Part shown: positions 25,201-33,555 of the stretch, piece after piece
Layout of the letters: each line of letters begins with the position of its first letter
Position numbering within the stretch: position 1 is the first letter of the stretch
NCBI GenBank assembly: GCA_021464415.1
Contig: CM038468.1
Location: forward strand, 34,584,969-34,648,968
DNA length: 64,000 bases
Direction of reading: 5' to 3'
Source of the DNA: Lonicera japonica
Lineage: Eukaryota; Streptophyta; Magnoliopsida; Dipsacales; Caprifoliaceae
Program-made: the position numbers and the translations under genes
Notes under the pieces: generated by a model
What the model saw: only the letters and a program-made list of their open reading frames with translations
The model's database searches: none
Told to the model about the DNA's origin: nothing

Positions 25201-25424
25201 GCAGAGGCGTTTTCTCCGGCAGCCAGAATATCGAGCCGAGCCTTTACAACAGCCCGGTCGATCATCTCCAGAACTTCGACATTAGGCCACAGAGGGTAAG
25301 GGAATTGATTGGGCCAGAAATTACGGTTTTGTACCTGAAAATTAGTCGGACTATTGATCGGTGGAGGAGAATGTAACGGCGGTGTGCCTCGACGGCCGCC
25401 GCCGCCGTGAAACGGTGGGTACAT
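4068..25424 (-). CDS. NOV: NO VEIN-like protein, copy A: five N-terminal exons (3' end outside window)
   Basis: Exons on the minus strand are 25424-25086, 22575-22238, 20990-20636, 6240-6142 and 4245-4068. Lengths 339, 338, 355, 99 and 178 keep phase at every junction, and all introns are GT-AG. The translation (~436 codons) follows the order I know for plant NOV: a Gly/Pro-rich start, then AIDRAVVKAR-like, SLYDLEVAICQNEG, DFLDFIAKKK, MTWKGACREK, FSSYPGIGLLNVA and MKSGMWDSICDTSQ. NOV is a plant nuclear protein of about 2,700 residues required for vascular cell specification and auxin-dependent patterning. The ATPase and DUF3883 parts of this copy would lie beyond base 1. Intron 3 has grown to 14.4 kb through nested transposons. 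No broken codon is seen in these exons, so the visible part could still be functional. Confidence 0.88.
4328..4774 (-). mobile_element. 5'-truncated L1-type LINE fragment in NOV-A intron 4
   Basis: The minus strand encodes the very end of a LINE ORF2: AAWCVWIHQNERLFEDKE...LASLWAS (4678-4487). The same tail motif ([20 protein letters not shown]) occurs at 50007 and 60177. The 3' tail appears on the plus strand as the T run near 4338. The sequence ACAAGTGCTACTT at 4315-4327 recurs as TCAAGTGCTACTT at 4775-4787 and is read as the target duplication. Confidence 0.82.
4796..4871 (-). mobile_element. Very short LINE tail inserted at the same target
   Basis: A T run (4795-4808) followed by GATCTGAAAC matches the tail ends of the LINEs at 57148 (GATAAGAAAC) and 59904 (GATCAGAAAC). 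It is flanked by AAGTGCTACTTTTATTTCT at 4777-4795 and 4873-4891, a 19-base target duplication that reuses the duplication of the neighbouring LINE. Only about 75 bases of element are present, an extreme 5' truncation. Confidence 0.72.
4892..5554. other. NOV-A intron 4 sequence, no feature seen
   Basis: AT-rich intron sequence. Short open frames here have no recognisable domain and are taken as chance. Confidence 0.6.
5563..5963. mobile_element. Non-autonomous hAT-type MITE (401 bases)
   Basis: The terminal inverted repeats CAGGGGCGGA... and ...TCCGCCCCTG are flanked by a perfect 8-base target duplication CTAATAGT (5555-5562 and 5964-5971). Length, 8-base duplication and CAGGGGCGG ends fit the hAT superfamily. 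The interior holds CCAGCCCA repeats and no coding sequence. It sits in NOV-A intron 4. Confidence 0.88.
6142..6240 (-). CDS. NOV: NOV-A exon 4
   Basis: This 99-base exon (33 codons, phase 0 on both sides) begins after the acceptor TTTATTTGTAG and ends at the donor GTAAGT (6141-6136). It encodes VLDWMILLYVKNKTRT followed by the conserved FSSYPGIGLLNVA, which joins directly to VTSMKSG of exon 5. The exon is short and lies between two transposon-filled introns. Junction phases and the conserved motif make the call secure. Confidence 0.85.
6479..6698 (-). mobile_element. Short retroposed insert with poly-T/A junction
   Basis: CTAATAAACTACCTTT occurs at 6463-6478 and again at 6699-6714, a 16-base direct repeat. 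Next to the left copy is a run of T then A (6476-6497). This is the structure of a target-primed retroposon insertion whose tail is on the left, so it lies on the minus strand. The insert has no recognised protein. Near its right end a 20-base unit TAGCTTTACGTTACATCTCT is duplicated in tandem (6661-6700). Confidence 0.6.
6715..8232. other. NOV-A intron 3, distal part, no feature seen
   Basis: AT-rich sequence between the retroposed insert and the left target-duplication copy of the large LINE. No conserved reading frame, repeat ends or RNA gene were recognised. Confidence 0.6.
8399..8998 (-). pseudogene. LINE ORF2 C-terminal part (zf-RVT region)
   Basis: An open run of 199 codons encodes the C-terminal reverse-transcriptase-associated zinc-binding region of plant L1 ORF2. 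It has GEFSCESFLK, KGGIPTKIKVFAW, the Cys-rich LSPSWCVL and the HILLRC element, then WLIWYERNQRMFEDRS. It is a fragment because copia-A separates it from the rest of the ORF at 9047. Confidence 0.85.
9053..9226 (+). repeat. Copia-A 5' LTR
   Basis: The TG...CA-bounded 174-base LTR carries a TATA-like CTTGTATATATTGAGG and the promoter-distal TTTTCTCAATAATCAATAA block. It is directly followed by TGGTATCAG, the usual copia primer-binding site for initiator methionine tRNA. Confidence 0.9.
9227..9417 (+). mobile_element. Miniature LTR (TRIM-like) unit embedded in the copia-A leader
   Basis: After the copia LTR comes TGGTATCAG, a 120-base segment, then a 71-base block (9347-9417) starting TGTTGACC and ending CATAACA, followed by a second TGGTATCAGAGG at 9418. 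The 71-base block matches the 74-base LTR at 58969-59042 in its core (AGCTTAAGCTTTT then GAGATGGTT). The 120-base segment has the same layout as that element's interior: GGTTCAAGCC, a GTGCGA/TCGCAC inverted repeat, then GGAGGG. The unit therefore looks like an interior plus 3' LTR of a miniature element lacking its 5' LTR. Confidence 0.72.
9750..12401 (+). pseudogene. Copia-A pol, 5' portion (protease, integrase, RT), many stops
   Basis: The first open piece (9750-10025) includes the protease signature WVLDSGASNHIS soon after the start codon, with no gag domain or zinc knuckle before it. Further pieces encode the pre-integrase region (10052-10243), a degraded integrase (VHYDVWGPS near 10447, FCGDNAQEY near 10637), the RT start (11364-11738, STVGCCWIYTVK), RT (11775-11978) and the VYVDD motif at about 12100-12115. 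At least six stops or frame changes are visible. Copia-B splits the frame at 12406 inside the RT-RNase H linker (YRRLIG). Confidence 0.88.
12986..14446 (+). pseudogene. Copia-B gag, zinc knuckle and protease
   Basis: 12986-13642 encodes a full-length-looking gag (SKITEHKLNGSNYLDWSK, then FLAGLPPEFE), here ending in TAA. The same frame continues after a second stop and from 13742 gives the CCHC knuckle CHYCHTPGHLKRDC. It then reaches the protease region, where the usual DSG reads DSR (WVIDSRATDHMTG). The frame stops at 14444-14446, just before the MULE insertion in the pre-integrase region. Gag would form the capsid-like particle and the protease would process the polyprotein. Two nonsense codons and the changed catalytic Gly indicate decay. 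Confidence 0.88.
14463..15834. mobile_element. Foldback MULE-type element, nearly one long palindrome (1,372 bases)
   Basis: The ends GGGAAAAAAACAAAG... and ...CTTTGTTTTTTTCCC are inverted copies, and inverted similarity extends inward for roughly 550 bases on each arm. Blocks such as GCTAACGGGAAGCTGACGTG near 14597 recur reversed near 15690. The 9-base target duplication TAATGTTTG (14454-14462, 15835-15843) fits Mutator-like elements. Removing the insert restores the copia-B sequence (NVWGSCPV). No transposase is present, and the centre (15020-15280) is AT-rich with a smaller inverted repeat. Confidence 0.9.
15835..18330 (+). pseudogene. Copia-B integrase, reverse transcriptase and RNase H, interrupted
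   Basis: Integrase pieces are VTFVDDYSRVTWL (to 15926), LQSDNAKEY and SQNGVAE (to 16138, then a stop), and FWADAVSTACFLINHMPS. RT is split across 16572-17626 ([41 protein letters not shown]). RNase H lies at 17821-18219 (SHADWAGSKVHRRSTSD, SSAESEYRAMAQ, CDNQATLYIESNP). Stops and frame changes separate the pieces, so no functional polyprotein can be made. Confidence 0.9.
18362..18544 (+). repeat. Copia-B 3' LTR
   Basis: The 183-base 3' LTR follows the polypurine tract and ends GTAACA directly before the TTGGG target duplication. It differs from the 5' copy at about nine positions by eye. The 5' copy lies at 12407-12589. Confidence 0.9.
18550..19570 (+). pseudogene. Copia-A pol, 3' portion (RT end and RNase H)
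   Basis: The copia-A frame continues after copia-B with GKLNYLTVTHPD, then IFGYSYAD, STSGYCILLEGNLVSWKSKK, STAEAKYRAMAKATCELKWM and [18 protein letters not shown]. It is then split by a LINE fragment after GEIATS. The last part (19454-19570: YVKSSDQLVDIFTKSLGGP) runs into the polypurine tract GAGAGGGAG. An in-frame stop (TAG near 18749) is present. Confidence 0.88.
19085..19447 (-). mobile_element. 5'-truncated LINE fragment inside copia-A RNase H region
   Basis: The short direct repeat GCTACT lies at 19079-19084 and 19448-19453, and the copia-A codons join across it (ATS|YVKSSDQ). The tail is TTTTTTGATAAGAAA on the plus strand. The minus strand encodes a LINE ORF2 C terminus (IVWFLWIERNWRIFEDRFSK, LWAKTAKIFNSLD). 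About 360 bases are present. Confidence 0.83.
19578..19751 (+). repeat. Copia-A 3' LTR
   Basis: The 174-base LTR follows the polypurine tract GAGAGGGAG and ends TTCTCACA. It is followed by GTATT, the near-match of GTATA before the 5' LTR, and then by LINE sequence that continues the piece ending at 9047. Confidence 0.9.
19757..20580 (-). pseudogene. LINE ORF2 middle part (RT end and linker)
   Basis: The minus strand from 20572 encodes a LINE RT C-terminal segment (SSVTNELGCGGSWPLSYLGMPL, then RLDGWHKGCLFRGGRLVLIQS), and further degraded coding sequence follows down to the copia-A insertion. It is the upstream part of the ORF whose end lies at 8399-8998. Several stops are present. Confidence 0.82.
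20636..20990 (-). CDS. NOV: NOV-A exon 3
   Basis: The acceptor TCTGTTTGTAG precedes G|ATGCATATTTC, and the first base completes the Gly codon split from exon 2. The exon encodes MHISHIWKARRSE, a hydrophilic Ser/Asn/Lys-rich middle, then PDEAVRKFLMTWKGACREKSVAE. The donor is GTATGT (20635-20630). The length of 355 bases gives phase 0 at its end, which matches exon 4. Confidence 0.87.
20991..22237 (-). other. NOV-A intron 2
   Basis: A GT-AG intron of 1,247 bases. Apart from the possible SINE near 22005, no repeat or gene is recognised. Short open frames within it lack any domain. Confidence 0.75.
22000..22140 (+). mobile_element. Possible tRNA-derived SINE head in NOV-A intron 2
   Basis: The stretch TTGAGTGGTTGAGATG near 22010 followed about 40 bases later by GGTTCGAATCC (22050-22060) has the spacing and sequence of the internal A and B boxes of a tRNA-like polymerase III promoter. 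No cloverleaf is intact and no target duplication was established. An old SINE head is an inference. Confidence 0.4.
22238..22575 (-). CDS. NOV: NOV-A exon 2
   Basis: The acceptor TTTTTTTTCAG is followed by ATTAATGCTTTTATCC (INAFIHC), in phase 0 after exon 1. The 338 bases end TTGGG|GTATGT, leaving a two-base codon start. The protein block holds GVQKITSLYDLEVAICQNEG, QFEELELGPLVRHPLV, SVSSDVTEVFRIT and DFLDFIAKKKAVEG, the most strongly conserved N-terminal NOV region. No break is seen. Confidence 0.9.
23580..23755. repeat. A-rich tandem duplication
   Basis: Two adjacent units of roughly 85-93 bases share TTTTTGTCATTTTA, TTAGATTTAAAAAAAA, AAAAATAAAAATAAAAAA and GGGAAAAAGGGAGAG. The copies differ by a few indels in the A runs. 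It lies in NOV-A intron 1. Confidence 0.75.
23853..24529. mobile_element. 677-base MULE-type element with internal duplication
   Basis: The ends GGGTGATGTTATA...GTAGCCAGAACACC and the reverse of GGTGTTTTGGCTAC...TATAACATCACCC form ~41-base imperfect terminal inverted repeats. A perfect 9-base target duplication ATTATTTTT flanks them (23844-23852, 24530-24538). The interior is two diverged direct copies of a ~200-base unit (about 24006-24208 and 24247-24446) rich in ATTCGGTAAC and TTACCGA motifs. No ORF is of note. The 9-base duplication points to the Mutator-like group. Confidence 0.8.
25086..25424 (-). CDS. NOV: NOV-A exon 1 with start codon
   Basis: The ATG at 25424-25422 opens a Gly/Arg/Pro-rich leader (MYPPFHGGGGRRGTPPLH), followed by the conserved VEVLEMIDRAVVKAR, AAGENASAWKVSQAALL and VQMQQVPSLHRLIVTEGK. 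The 113 codons end at AAG|GTGTGT (donor 25085-25080). I chose this start because it precedes the low-complexity N terminus typical of NOV and I recognised no better upstream ATG. Confidence 0.86.
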
Positions 25425-25600
25425 GGTGGTTAGTTGATTTAAGTTGCCGGATTATTATACTAATCAGCACGACTTAAAGACTTCAATTAGTCAATTTACT
25501 TTACTTCCTAATAAATTTGATCAATGCATGCATATATATATATATATATAAACCTCCCCCACTTCCTTAAACAACCTTAAAAAAAGACTAAACTTTGTTT
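25425..25600 (-). promoter_or_regulatory. Possible NOV-A core promoter
   Basis: An alternating TA stretch (25533-25552), read on the minus strand as TTTATATATATATATATAT, lies about 110-130 bases upstream of the NOV-A ATG. It could serve as a TATA element, but it could equally be a simple repeat. No other element was identified. Confidence 0.25.
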
Positions 25601-27685
25601 TAAGTGACATTTCTTACACACTGGGGTCCACTTGTCCAAACTTTAGTTGTTAAGTTTTGTTATAAATTATGATCTTCTTTGTTTACTTAAACTATTTCAT
25701 TTATAATTATTTTATTATAAATTAATAAATTGATAAATTATTTTATTTTAATAAAAAAAAATTATGATATAATTTTTTTCGTATGAAATAAGTTATATAA
25801 TTTAAGAATTAAATAACTTTAAATTGTTTAATTTGTAAATTGGAGAAAAATCAAACGGGTACTATATGTATAATAAAAATAATTTTTACAGTAATAGAAT
25901 TCTTTAAGATTTTAGTCTATTAATGAACAATCAAGCCAATTTATTCTATTAATTTAATGATTTAATGTTAAATACAATTTTTTTTATTGGATGCCTATTT
26001 TAATTAATAAAAATAAAGTTAGATTTTCATTATTTTTTTGTTAGATTCACCTTATGATTTTTTGAGAGCGGATATAGGATGTGTTGAGACGGATTTAATG
26101 AGTGTTTTGACTTTATACATAAGTTTGGCCATGGAAGAATTACAATTGAATTTTATGAATTAATTGGACTTTGTGATTTTATTTTCTGCATCTAATAGAG
26201 TCGAGAGACTAAGTTAATGGGATATAAAAGTAGAGTTTACGCACATGAATACTTAAGAAGATGATATTAAATATATGATTTTAAAACTTTAGTCAATTAA
26301 TTCATTAATTTTATTATCTTGCTTAGTATTATTTAATTTAGTTATATTAGTTTACTTGCTTTGCTTTATTTTATTTGTTTTATTCCTATAAACTTTTTTT
26401 AACTAGATTATGAGCTTATTGAAAGATTAATAAAATAATTATAAAACATACTATTTTAGTCCTTGTGAGTTCGACCTCGCACTTGCCTTAATTATACTAT
26501 ATATTAATTTGTGCATTTACGAGTATTAAAATTTATCACAGCAGTTCTTAAGTTTTCTCCTAGATTGTATGTATAACACCCTAATCAGGTCCAATAGTCA
26601 ACATATTAGGTTTCCTTCTATATTTTAGTTGGAGTTCTTCAATTAAATCCGACAGTTATGAAAAGTTTTAGTGAATATCAGTGTGTTATACTATAAGTTG
26701 GGATTAGTCAAAGTGCGTAAACCTTATGCTAAACAAACTCAGTAACATAAACATATATATATATATATAGATATAAATATATAACGACCAGCAGGATGCT
26801 CTTTTAAAAACCTTAGGCTACTTTCTCAATAAGTGAGGAATGTTGCATCGAAACTGTTGGTGCTAAAAACTGGAAGGGTGTTTTAAACCACACAGTCAAA
26901 TGATTATATCGAATAATTAAAATGGTGAAGGTGATGAATTTAAGGGAGTCAAAGATTTATAGAGGAAATTAGCCTCGTATGAAAATACGGGTTAGTCCTC
27001 CCCTGTGGAATAGAGCTTAAGAGTTTGGTTTGCTCTGTATTGATGGTAAACAAACAATTATTACAAAATCACAAAAGTCTCCTTAACTCTTTCGTCCTCA
27101 TAGTGTTACAATAAGATGAAGGCTAAGCCACTAAGAGTTTGATCTCTCTGATTTAGGAGCTCTGAAGCGGGTTGCGGAGCTCGGTATCTCACACTTGTGA
27201 CATTGCTTAATAATCCTCTTGCTTCTCTCTGAGTGTTTTTGACTTGAAGCTTGATTTTCTTTGTTTGAACTTGGTTGGTTGAAGAAGTAGATGCTTCTTG
27301 TATATATATAACTGGAGGAAATGTGTGGCCAGAGCTCCCAAAGCAGGTCTGGGGCCATGCTTCGATTAGTACTAATCCTGACCTTGCTTCTCCATCAATC
27401 TCGGTACATTAAATGTAGTTAGTATGCATTTAATAAAAGTGGTGGGAGTTCTGTGCGCTCTGCAGAGCATGTGGGAGTCGCCCATACTTCTACGAACTAC
27501 TCTAGCAGAGTGGTTGGGCGAGAAAGATAGAGCGCCAGAGCTCGCCGAAAAAGCTCTAGAGCCCGGGCTTCGTAATTTGTCGTACGTAATCGATTCTCGA
27601 GCGGATACCCAGTTCTTAAGGAGCTCTATCCTTCTCTCGATGTCTCAATAGGGCTCCTTTGAGCTGAACAAGTTTGATAATTTGC
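25601..27685. other. Intergenic AT-rich DNA, no gene seen
   Basis: Very AT-rich to about 26.8 kb, with a TA microsatellite at 26753-26770. From about 26.86 kb the composition changes, with GAGCTC-rich segments and short repeats that may belong to an older LTR (the stretch interrupted by the solo LTR at 27691). No ends were found for it, and open frames here have no recognisable domain. Confidence 0.5.
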
Positions 27686-27690
27686 ACTAT

Positions 27691-29739
27691 TGTGAGAACC
27701 TGCGTTCTCGACGCCCGGGGGTCCTCGTGGGCGGCGATTCCGTTGTTGATTTGGAAATCGGTTTTGAAAAGAATAAGAGTCGCCAGTTTGTTTTACTAAA
27801 CAAATAAAAAATGTTTGTGTAAAAGAGACGTATTTATGGACTAAATATCCTCTTATACACAATGTATGCGAAACCAGTTGATTCGAAGGTTCGGGGATTA
27901 AGTTACGAATCGGGAAGGTGTTAGGCACCCGATTCGCCCTTTCGGTCTCTTGAGTAGGATATGCGTGTGTTATAATTCAATTCTTGCATGCTATTTCTAT
28001 TACTTTACAGCTTTTCGTGCTTGCCTTAGAAATTGAGATTTTGGGATTGAGATAAAAATGATGTGTTTCCTAGTTCGCCCATGATTTAAAAATAAGTATG
28101 TGTGTGATTTGAAAAACGAGAATTTTGAGAATAATAAATGCAATGAAACAAGTGATTTTGTAAAGTATTGGGCTTTTCGGAAACTGATTCAATGTGGAAT
28201 CTAATATTCGATATTATATGAGGCGAGTTGACCGATCGTATACCAAAGCCTATTGATTAAACCAGTATAGATGGCAATAATGCTTTCATAATCGAGTATT
28301 TATCACATACACACCGCAATCTATGAGTTAGATTGGATATATAGTGATTATCGATTCCTTCGTATAACAATACCGCTAATCCGAACTTTTGAAAAAGTAA
28401 GAAAGTAATAATACTATTTTGGGAATTGGATTAGGATTTCTTATACGCCTTTAGTTTTGAAAAACAATTTGAAAAAGAGTTTTGTAAAGCTATCAAGTAA
28501 TAAAATTATGCAGACAAGAATATAAATTATAAAACTGACGAATAAATAAAAGAAGAGAGAGAAAATTATACCTAAACCTTCTTGGAAGGAGATAATAAGG
28601 ATCTCTTGGTATGTACCACGAAATCCCCTTGATTGTTGATGAAAATAATAAATGGAGGGGGGGGTCTATTTATAGTTGAAGAAAATACTTGGAGAGCAAG
28701 AAAAAAGATTGCAACTAGGACTCTTGGAAATTATCGCGAAACTTTCCCACCGTTGGATCATCCTGATTTTTGGATATGTGTTGGGAATAGAACTCTTATA
28801 GATTGTATAAAAATTTCAGGTCGAACAGATTTCGGAAAGGTTCCCTTTCGTTCTGATTGGTACGAAGAGTTTGTGTCCGCGTAGGAAAGGTACTTGTTGT
28901 AGACAAGGTCCCTTGTTTGCACGACAAGTCAGGTTCTAACCGTTGGATCATACTGAATTTTGGATAAATATTGCTAATATAAGTCTTCTAGACTCTTTAA
29001 AAAATTGGAGACGATCGGAGTTCAGGAAGGACTCGGTATCCTTGGCTTGGTACAAAGAGTTTGTTCCCGCGTAGGAAACGTACTTGCGTACAACAATCTC
29101 GACAATTAAACTTCCAACCGTTGGATCATTCTGATTTTTTGATATGTTTTCCCTCCAAATGTTTTATAACTTGTTTCCAAATTTGAGGTTAATCAGAATT
29201 CGGAAAGGCCAATATTTATTTTAATTTGCTACGAAGGATATTTCAACTAGAATTGCACGGTAGACAAATTGATTCTTGAGGATCCCATGTCCGACAAAGC
29301 TGAAATTTTAATATGCTCTTACCCACAATAAGGCCTATCCATTTACTAAACTTCAAACCATTTTAACTTCAAGAAGACCTCCATTTGACCACCCGAAATA
29401 AACTCGTGATTTTCTGAATTTTCGGAGATCCGACTGTCGGCTTGAGCTGATTTTCGAGTATGCTACTCCTCATGATAATGTCTAACAACTCTCAAAGTTT
29501 GAGGATGATCCAACATGCGTAACTCTCCTTTCACAAGTTTCTAGGAGTTTTGACGATTTTTGATTCCGACAATTTTCGATAATTCTGTAACTCCTCATCC
29601 GGGATCCTTTCGGCTTTCTTCTTTGACATGTATCACATGTACATAGTTTTTCTGCATCCAAAAATGCTCGTGCATGCATGCGTGTTCATTTCTTTAAAAA
29701 TCAGAATTCTTGCGGGGGTCGCAAAATGAGGTGTTCACA
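27691..29739 (+). repeat. Solo LTR (2,049 bases), probably Ty3/gypsy
   Basis: The unit begins TGTGAGAACC and ends GGTGTTCACA, and it is flanked by a perfect 5-base target duplication ACTAT (27686-27690, 29740-29744). The beginning (AAAATAAGAGTCGCCAG-like, AAGGTGTTAGGCACCCGATTCGCCC) and the end (GGGGTCGCAAAATGAGGTGTTCACA) match the style of large plant Ty3/gypsy LTRs. There is no internal domain, so it is a solo LTR. Near 28745-29210, three diverged copies of a ~165-190-base unit start ACCGTTGGATCAT and contain TTCGGAAAGG. Confidence 0.85.
28740..29212. repeat. Three tandem diverged units inside the solo LTR
   Basis: CCGTTGGATCATNCTGATTTT occurs near 28751, 28938 and 29119. Each is followed by a second conserved block (CGGAAAGG or CAGGAAGG), and the first two also by GGTACNAAGAGTTTGTNCCCGCGTAGGAAA. 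This is an old internal amplification of the LTR. Confidence 0.75.
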
Positions 29740-29744
29740 ACTAT

Positions 29745-30860
29745 TAGAAACAATAATGGAGTCCAACTGTCCAATTCTTAGCGCCTAAGTTTTGTAGTAT
29801 TGAGGTAAGTCTTGGCAGTGATTTTAGGGTGTATTTAATTAATGTGTTCGGCGGGAGTGGGGCGCGTCTAGATTAATCAAGACAAGGGTTTACACTGTTG
29901 GTTCATGTATTAAATGCCTAGGACAAGAGTGGTTCCCTTAAAAAAATGTACCAATTTTCGGGTTTAAGATGAAGGTGTACCCGTAGCCTACTCATGGTCT
30001 TACTCAAACGAGCTATTTTTAGGCCAAATAGGGCTTGATAGGCTTATTTTTATTTTTTTAAATATATTAAACTATTATTATTGCACATATTAAAACAAAA
30101 CAAACAACTTTTAGTTAGTAATGTAACAAATATCATGAATGTATGTATGATTCAAATAGGGATTAATATTGCATTAATATAATATAACTACCAACCACGA
30201 TATGATTAAATGCAATTTATTTATTTTAGCACTCTAAATTATATTTAGTGATACTATATGTGCAATCAACAGATTTATGTATTTATGGCACATAACAATA
30301 ATGGATTGTGCTAGATCATAACTAGATATTTAAAGGAAGAATGAAGAAGCCGCATATAAGAGCAAAAGATTTGTTGTTACATGATGGTTCCTATAGCCAA
30401 TGGATAGTAGGCCTGTAATACGTCCATCCATTAGGTTTGCGCCTTTTCTTAATTATTGTTGAAAAACAATGAAACACAAGAGTTTGCCTATGGAGTCCGA
30501 GGGTCTTACGATTGATAATCTTTTCTAAGGTTGTATCCCTTTCTTATTTATAATGTATTGGATTAGGGTTTACAAGTTATCTATGATATTGTTTGTATAT
30601 AAGGTAAAGATATGCCCAAGGATAACTTATGAGTTATTCATTGCAGTTCCTTGATTCCAGGGATCTTGATTACTCTTCTATCAATTTTGAATTTTAAAAT
30701 TTGTCCTTGTCTTCATCGTTTACCGCCATCTAATTATGATGGCCAACCAAACATTATAGATATGATTGACACCTTTGAGTTTTACGAATCTGATTGGCCG
30801 TTCTCATAAGGCAGTCTTCTAGTCAGCCTATATATTTTTAGACATCTTACTTTATAATTA
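29745..30860. other. Intergenic AT-rich DNA, nothing recognised
   Basis: No domain, RNA gene or repeat end was recognised. ATGGAGTCCAACTGTCCAATTCTT (starting near 29757) resembles a block near 35138, suggesting shared old repeat sequence. Confidence 0.5.
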
Positions 30861-30864
30861 TCTT

Positions 30865-31210
30865 TTTTCTTTTTTTATTTTTTGTGCAAGGGAGGCAATA
30901 GCCACCCCAGAAAGATTATTCAACAAAAACTAATTACAACTTAGAATATCTAATATTCTTCAAACCCTCTCTATAAACTCTTACTATTCCTTTAAGCTTT
31001 CTAGGTAAATTCTCTCCACACCTAACATAAATTTTTTTTTGGTAACCCTAATTAGCTAAAAAATCAACAGTATGATTATTTTCCCTGTAAGTATGATCGA
31101 TTTTATACCTCATATGACTCAAAAAATGTTTAATTTTCTTCACTTCATAAGCAATGATCCAAGGGATAGCCATGGAACCCTCAATAACATTATTCAACAT
31201 CCATCAGAAT
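30865..31210 (-). pseudogene. LINE tail with RNase H-like (RVT_3) domain remnant
   Basis: The minus strand reads EVKKIKHFLSHMRYKIDHTYRENNHTVDFLAN, stop, then CGENLPRKLKGIVRVYREGLKNIRYSKL. The HxYRExNxxxDxLAN signature and the following LPxKLKG tail are typical of the RNase H domain at the end of some plant LINEs. A T-rich stretch at 30860-30890 would be its tail. Only about 340 bases remain. Confidence 0.65.
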
Positions 31211-32060
31211 TTGATTTATAATCATCTCTTTGTTCATTAGTGTCACTATTCAAAATGATAAATATAAATGTGAAGATCTTTTAACCATGACTTGTATTAT
31301 ATTATATTTAAGTTACAAATATAAATACATCATTTATGGGCATAACTATTGGGTGGGATTTGGGGTGGGTCATGGGTTAGGCCGACCCACGGGTGTGTTG
31401 TGCCCACCGGCACTTGAGTCCGGGGCACCAACCGGGCCCACTAGTCCATACACATAGTAACGATATTGTCCCCAATTTAAACACCTTTAGGCCATAGGTG
31501 TGGGGTTTTAACTTAAAAGGCCTCGTTATTATGTAAGGACACTTTTCCACTTATATACTCATGTTGAGTTCTATAATTTTTTCATGTGGGATTAATGGTT
31601 TTAGCCAACTATTCTAAAAAATCTCCACCATGGATCAAACCAGTCCACCTTGGCTCCACCTTGGACTTAAACTAGTCCACCTTAGACTAACACCGGTCCA
31701 CTTGGACCCACGTGGACATATTCCATAATCCACCATGAACCACCTTTTGAACTCTTCATGTAGATCACCACTCAACAATGTCCATCTGCAAGATCGTCCA
31801 CCCTTGGTCAATGCACATCTCGAGATACACCTTATTTCACTTTACTCAAGAAACCTACACAATTACCTTGACAACAGCACCCCGGGTGTACATAGACTGT
31901 AGCGAGTTATCACTTTAGGCTCTACCGAGTTCTTTCTGACTCAACCGTGTCTAGCTTCCGGTACTGCTCCATAAGTCCGTAGATTCACCATCAAGTTCTG
32001 ATATCAACTTTTGTGCCCGTCGGCACTCGGGTTGGGCATGGGGCACCAACTGGGCCCGCC

Positions 32061-32764
32061 GGTCCACCACATAATTGATGGTGAAATTTAACGAAATTGG
32101 ATGTGGGCAAAAATAAATATCTAAAATAGTCGAGGCATGCTGGGCACTGTCCTTAAGAGAAGATTTCGCCCTTCTAGGATAATATCCCGGTGCAAACAGG
32201 CTTTTGTGGCGTCTTCTCACCAGGATACAACGACTATGATTCTATAAGGGTGCACACCCAAATATAGAATCATTGTGGATAGCTTTATATGTTTCTCTGG
32301 CACAAGATTTATTTTGAAAGGGTTGTATTATTTCTCTCTTAGTTTTTCCTTTCCTTTTTTTTTCCTTCTTATTCTTAGTATCCATAAGCATATACCTCCT
32401 CCTATTTATAAGTGATCTAAGGAGGTGGATTTGAAATCTTGATTAATTTTGAATAATACACCTATGTAGAAGTTTCATGATCACTTAAAAGATAAACTTT
32501 GAATAAATGAATACAAATCCAATTTGAATACAATCTCCTAGAAACTTCCATGTATACACATGTAGAAACTTCTTGAATAATACACCTATGTAAAAGTTTC
32601 ATTATAACTTAAAAGATAAACTTTGAATAAATGAATACAAATCCAATTTGAATACAATCTCTTAGAAGCTTCGATGTATACACATGTAGAAACTTCAAGA
32701 TATAATTAGCTTTCACGTAATTAGAATTATGCAGAAGCCTTATTAATTTTGTATTTTAAAATAT
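32061..32764. mobile_element. Insertion of ~700 bases splitting one miniature LTR
   Basis: The LTR sequence breaks after GGTCCAC and resumes at AACGATATTGTC. The insert begins ATAATTGATGG, ends ATACAACAATAAT and codes for nothing recognised. It holds two tandem units of ~125 bases (about 32447-32571 and 32572-32695) sharing GAATAATACACCTATGTA and TGAATACAAATCCAATTTG. Its class could not be determined. Confidence 0.5.
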
Positions 32765-33407
32765 ACAAAATATACAACAATAATAACGATATTGTCTTGT
32801 CCCCAACTTAAACACCTTTGGGGCACATGTGTGGGGTTTTAACTTAAAATGCCTCGTTACTATGTAAAGACACTCCCCCACTTATATACCCATGTTGAGT
32901 TTTATAATTTTTTTATGTGGGATTAATAGTTTAATCCAACTATTCTTAAGAAGTGTTGTGCCTGCGGGTCCACACACATAGTAATGATATTGTCTCCAAC
33001 TTAAATACTTTTGGGCCACAGGTGTGAAGCTTTCATTTAAAATGCCTCGTTACTATGTGGAGACACTCACCCATTTATATACCCATGTTGAGTTCTACAA
33101 TTTCTTCATGTGAGATTAATGGTTTGAACCAACCATTCCCAACAATCTTCACCTCGGACCCAAATCAGTCCACCTTGGCTCCACCTTTGAGCTGTCCATG
33201 TAGATCACTACTAAAAAATGTCCATTCGTAAGATCGTCCACCTTTGGTTAATGCACTTCTCGAGGTACACCATATTTCACCTTACTCGAAGAACCTGCAC
33301 AACCGCCTTGACAGCAGTACCCCTGGTGTACGTAGGCTGTAGCGACTCCACCCCTGGCTTCTCTGAGTCTAACTCCACCATAGGCTCCACCTAGTCCAGC
33401 TATCAGG

Positions 33408-33555
33408 ACTTTTTTTTTGTAGCGACTTATCACTTTAAGCTCTATCGAGTTCCTCTTGACTCAACCGAGTCTAGCTCCTGGGACTTTTTTTTTGTAGCGA
33501 CTTATCACCTTAAGCTCTATTAAGTTCTTCCTGACTCAACCGAGTCCAGCTATCT
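33408..33555. repeat. Tandem ~73-base duplication in the array interior
   Basis: Two units share GGACTTTTTTTTTGTAGCGA, CTTATCAC and the phrase GACTCAACCGAGTC. A third relative of the same motif lies near 31900-31960 in the other unit. It is non-coding. Confidence 0.7.

Noticed and set aside
27424..27651. 75-codon plus-strand ORF beside the solo LTR
   Set aside because: No domain and no start or splice context. It lies in repetitive intergenic sequence.
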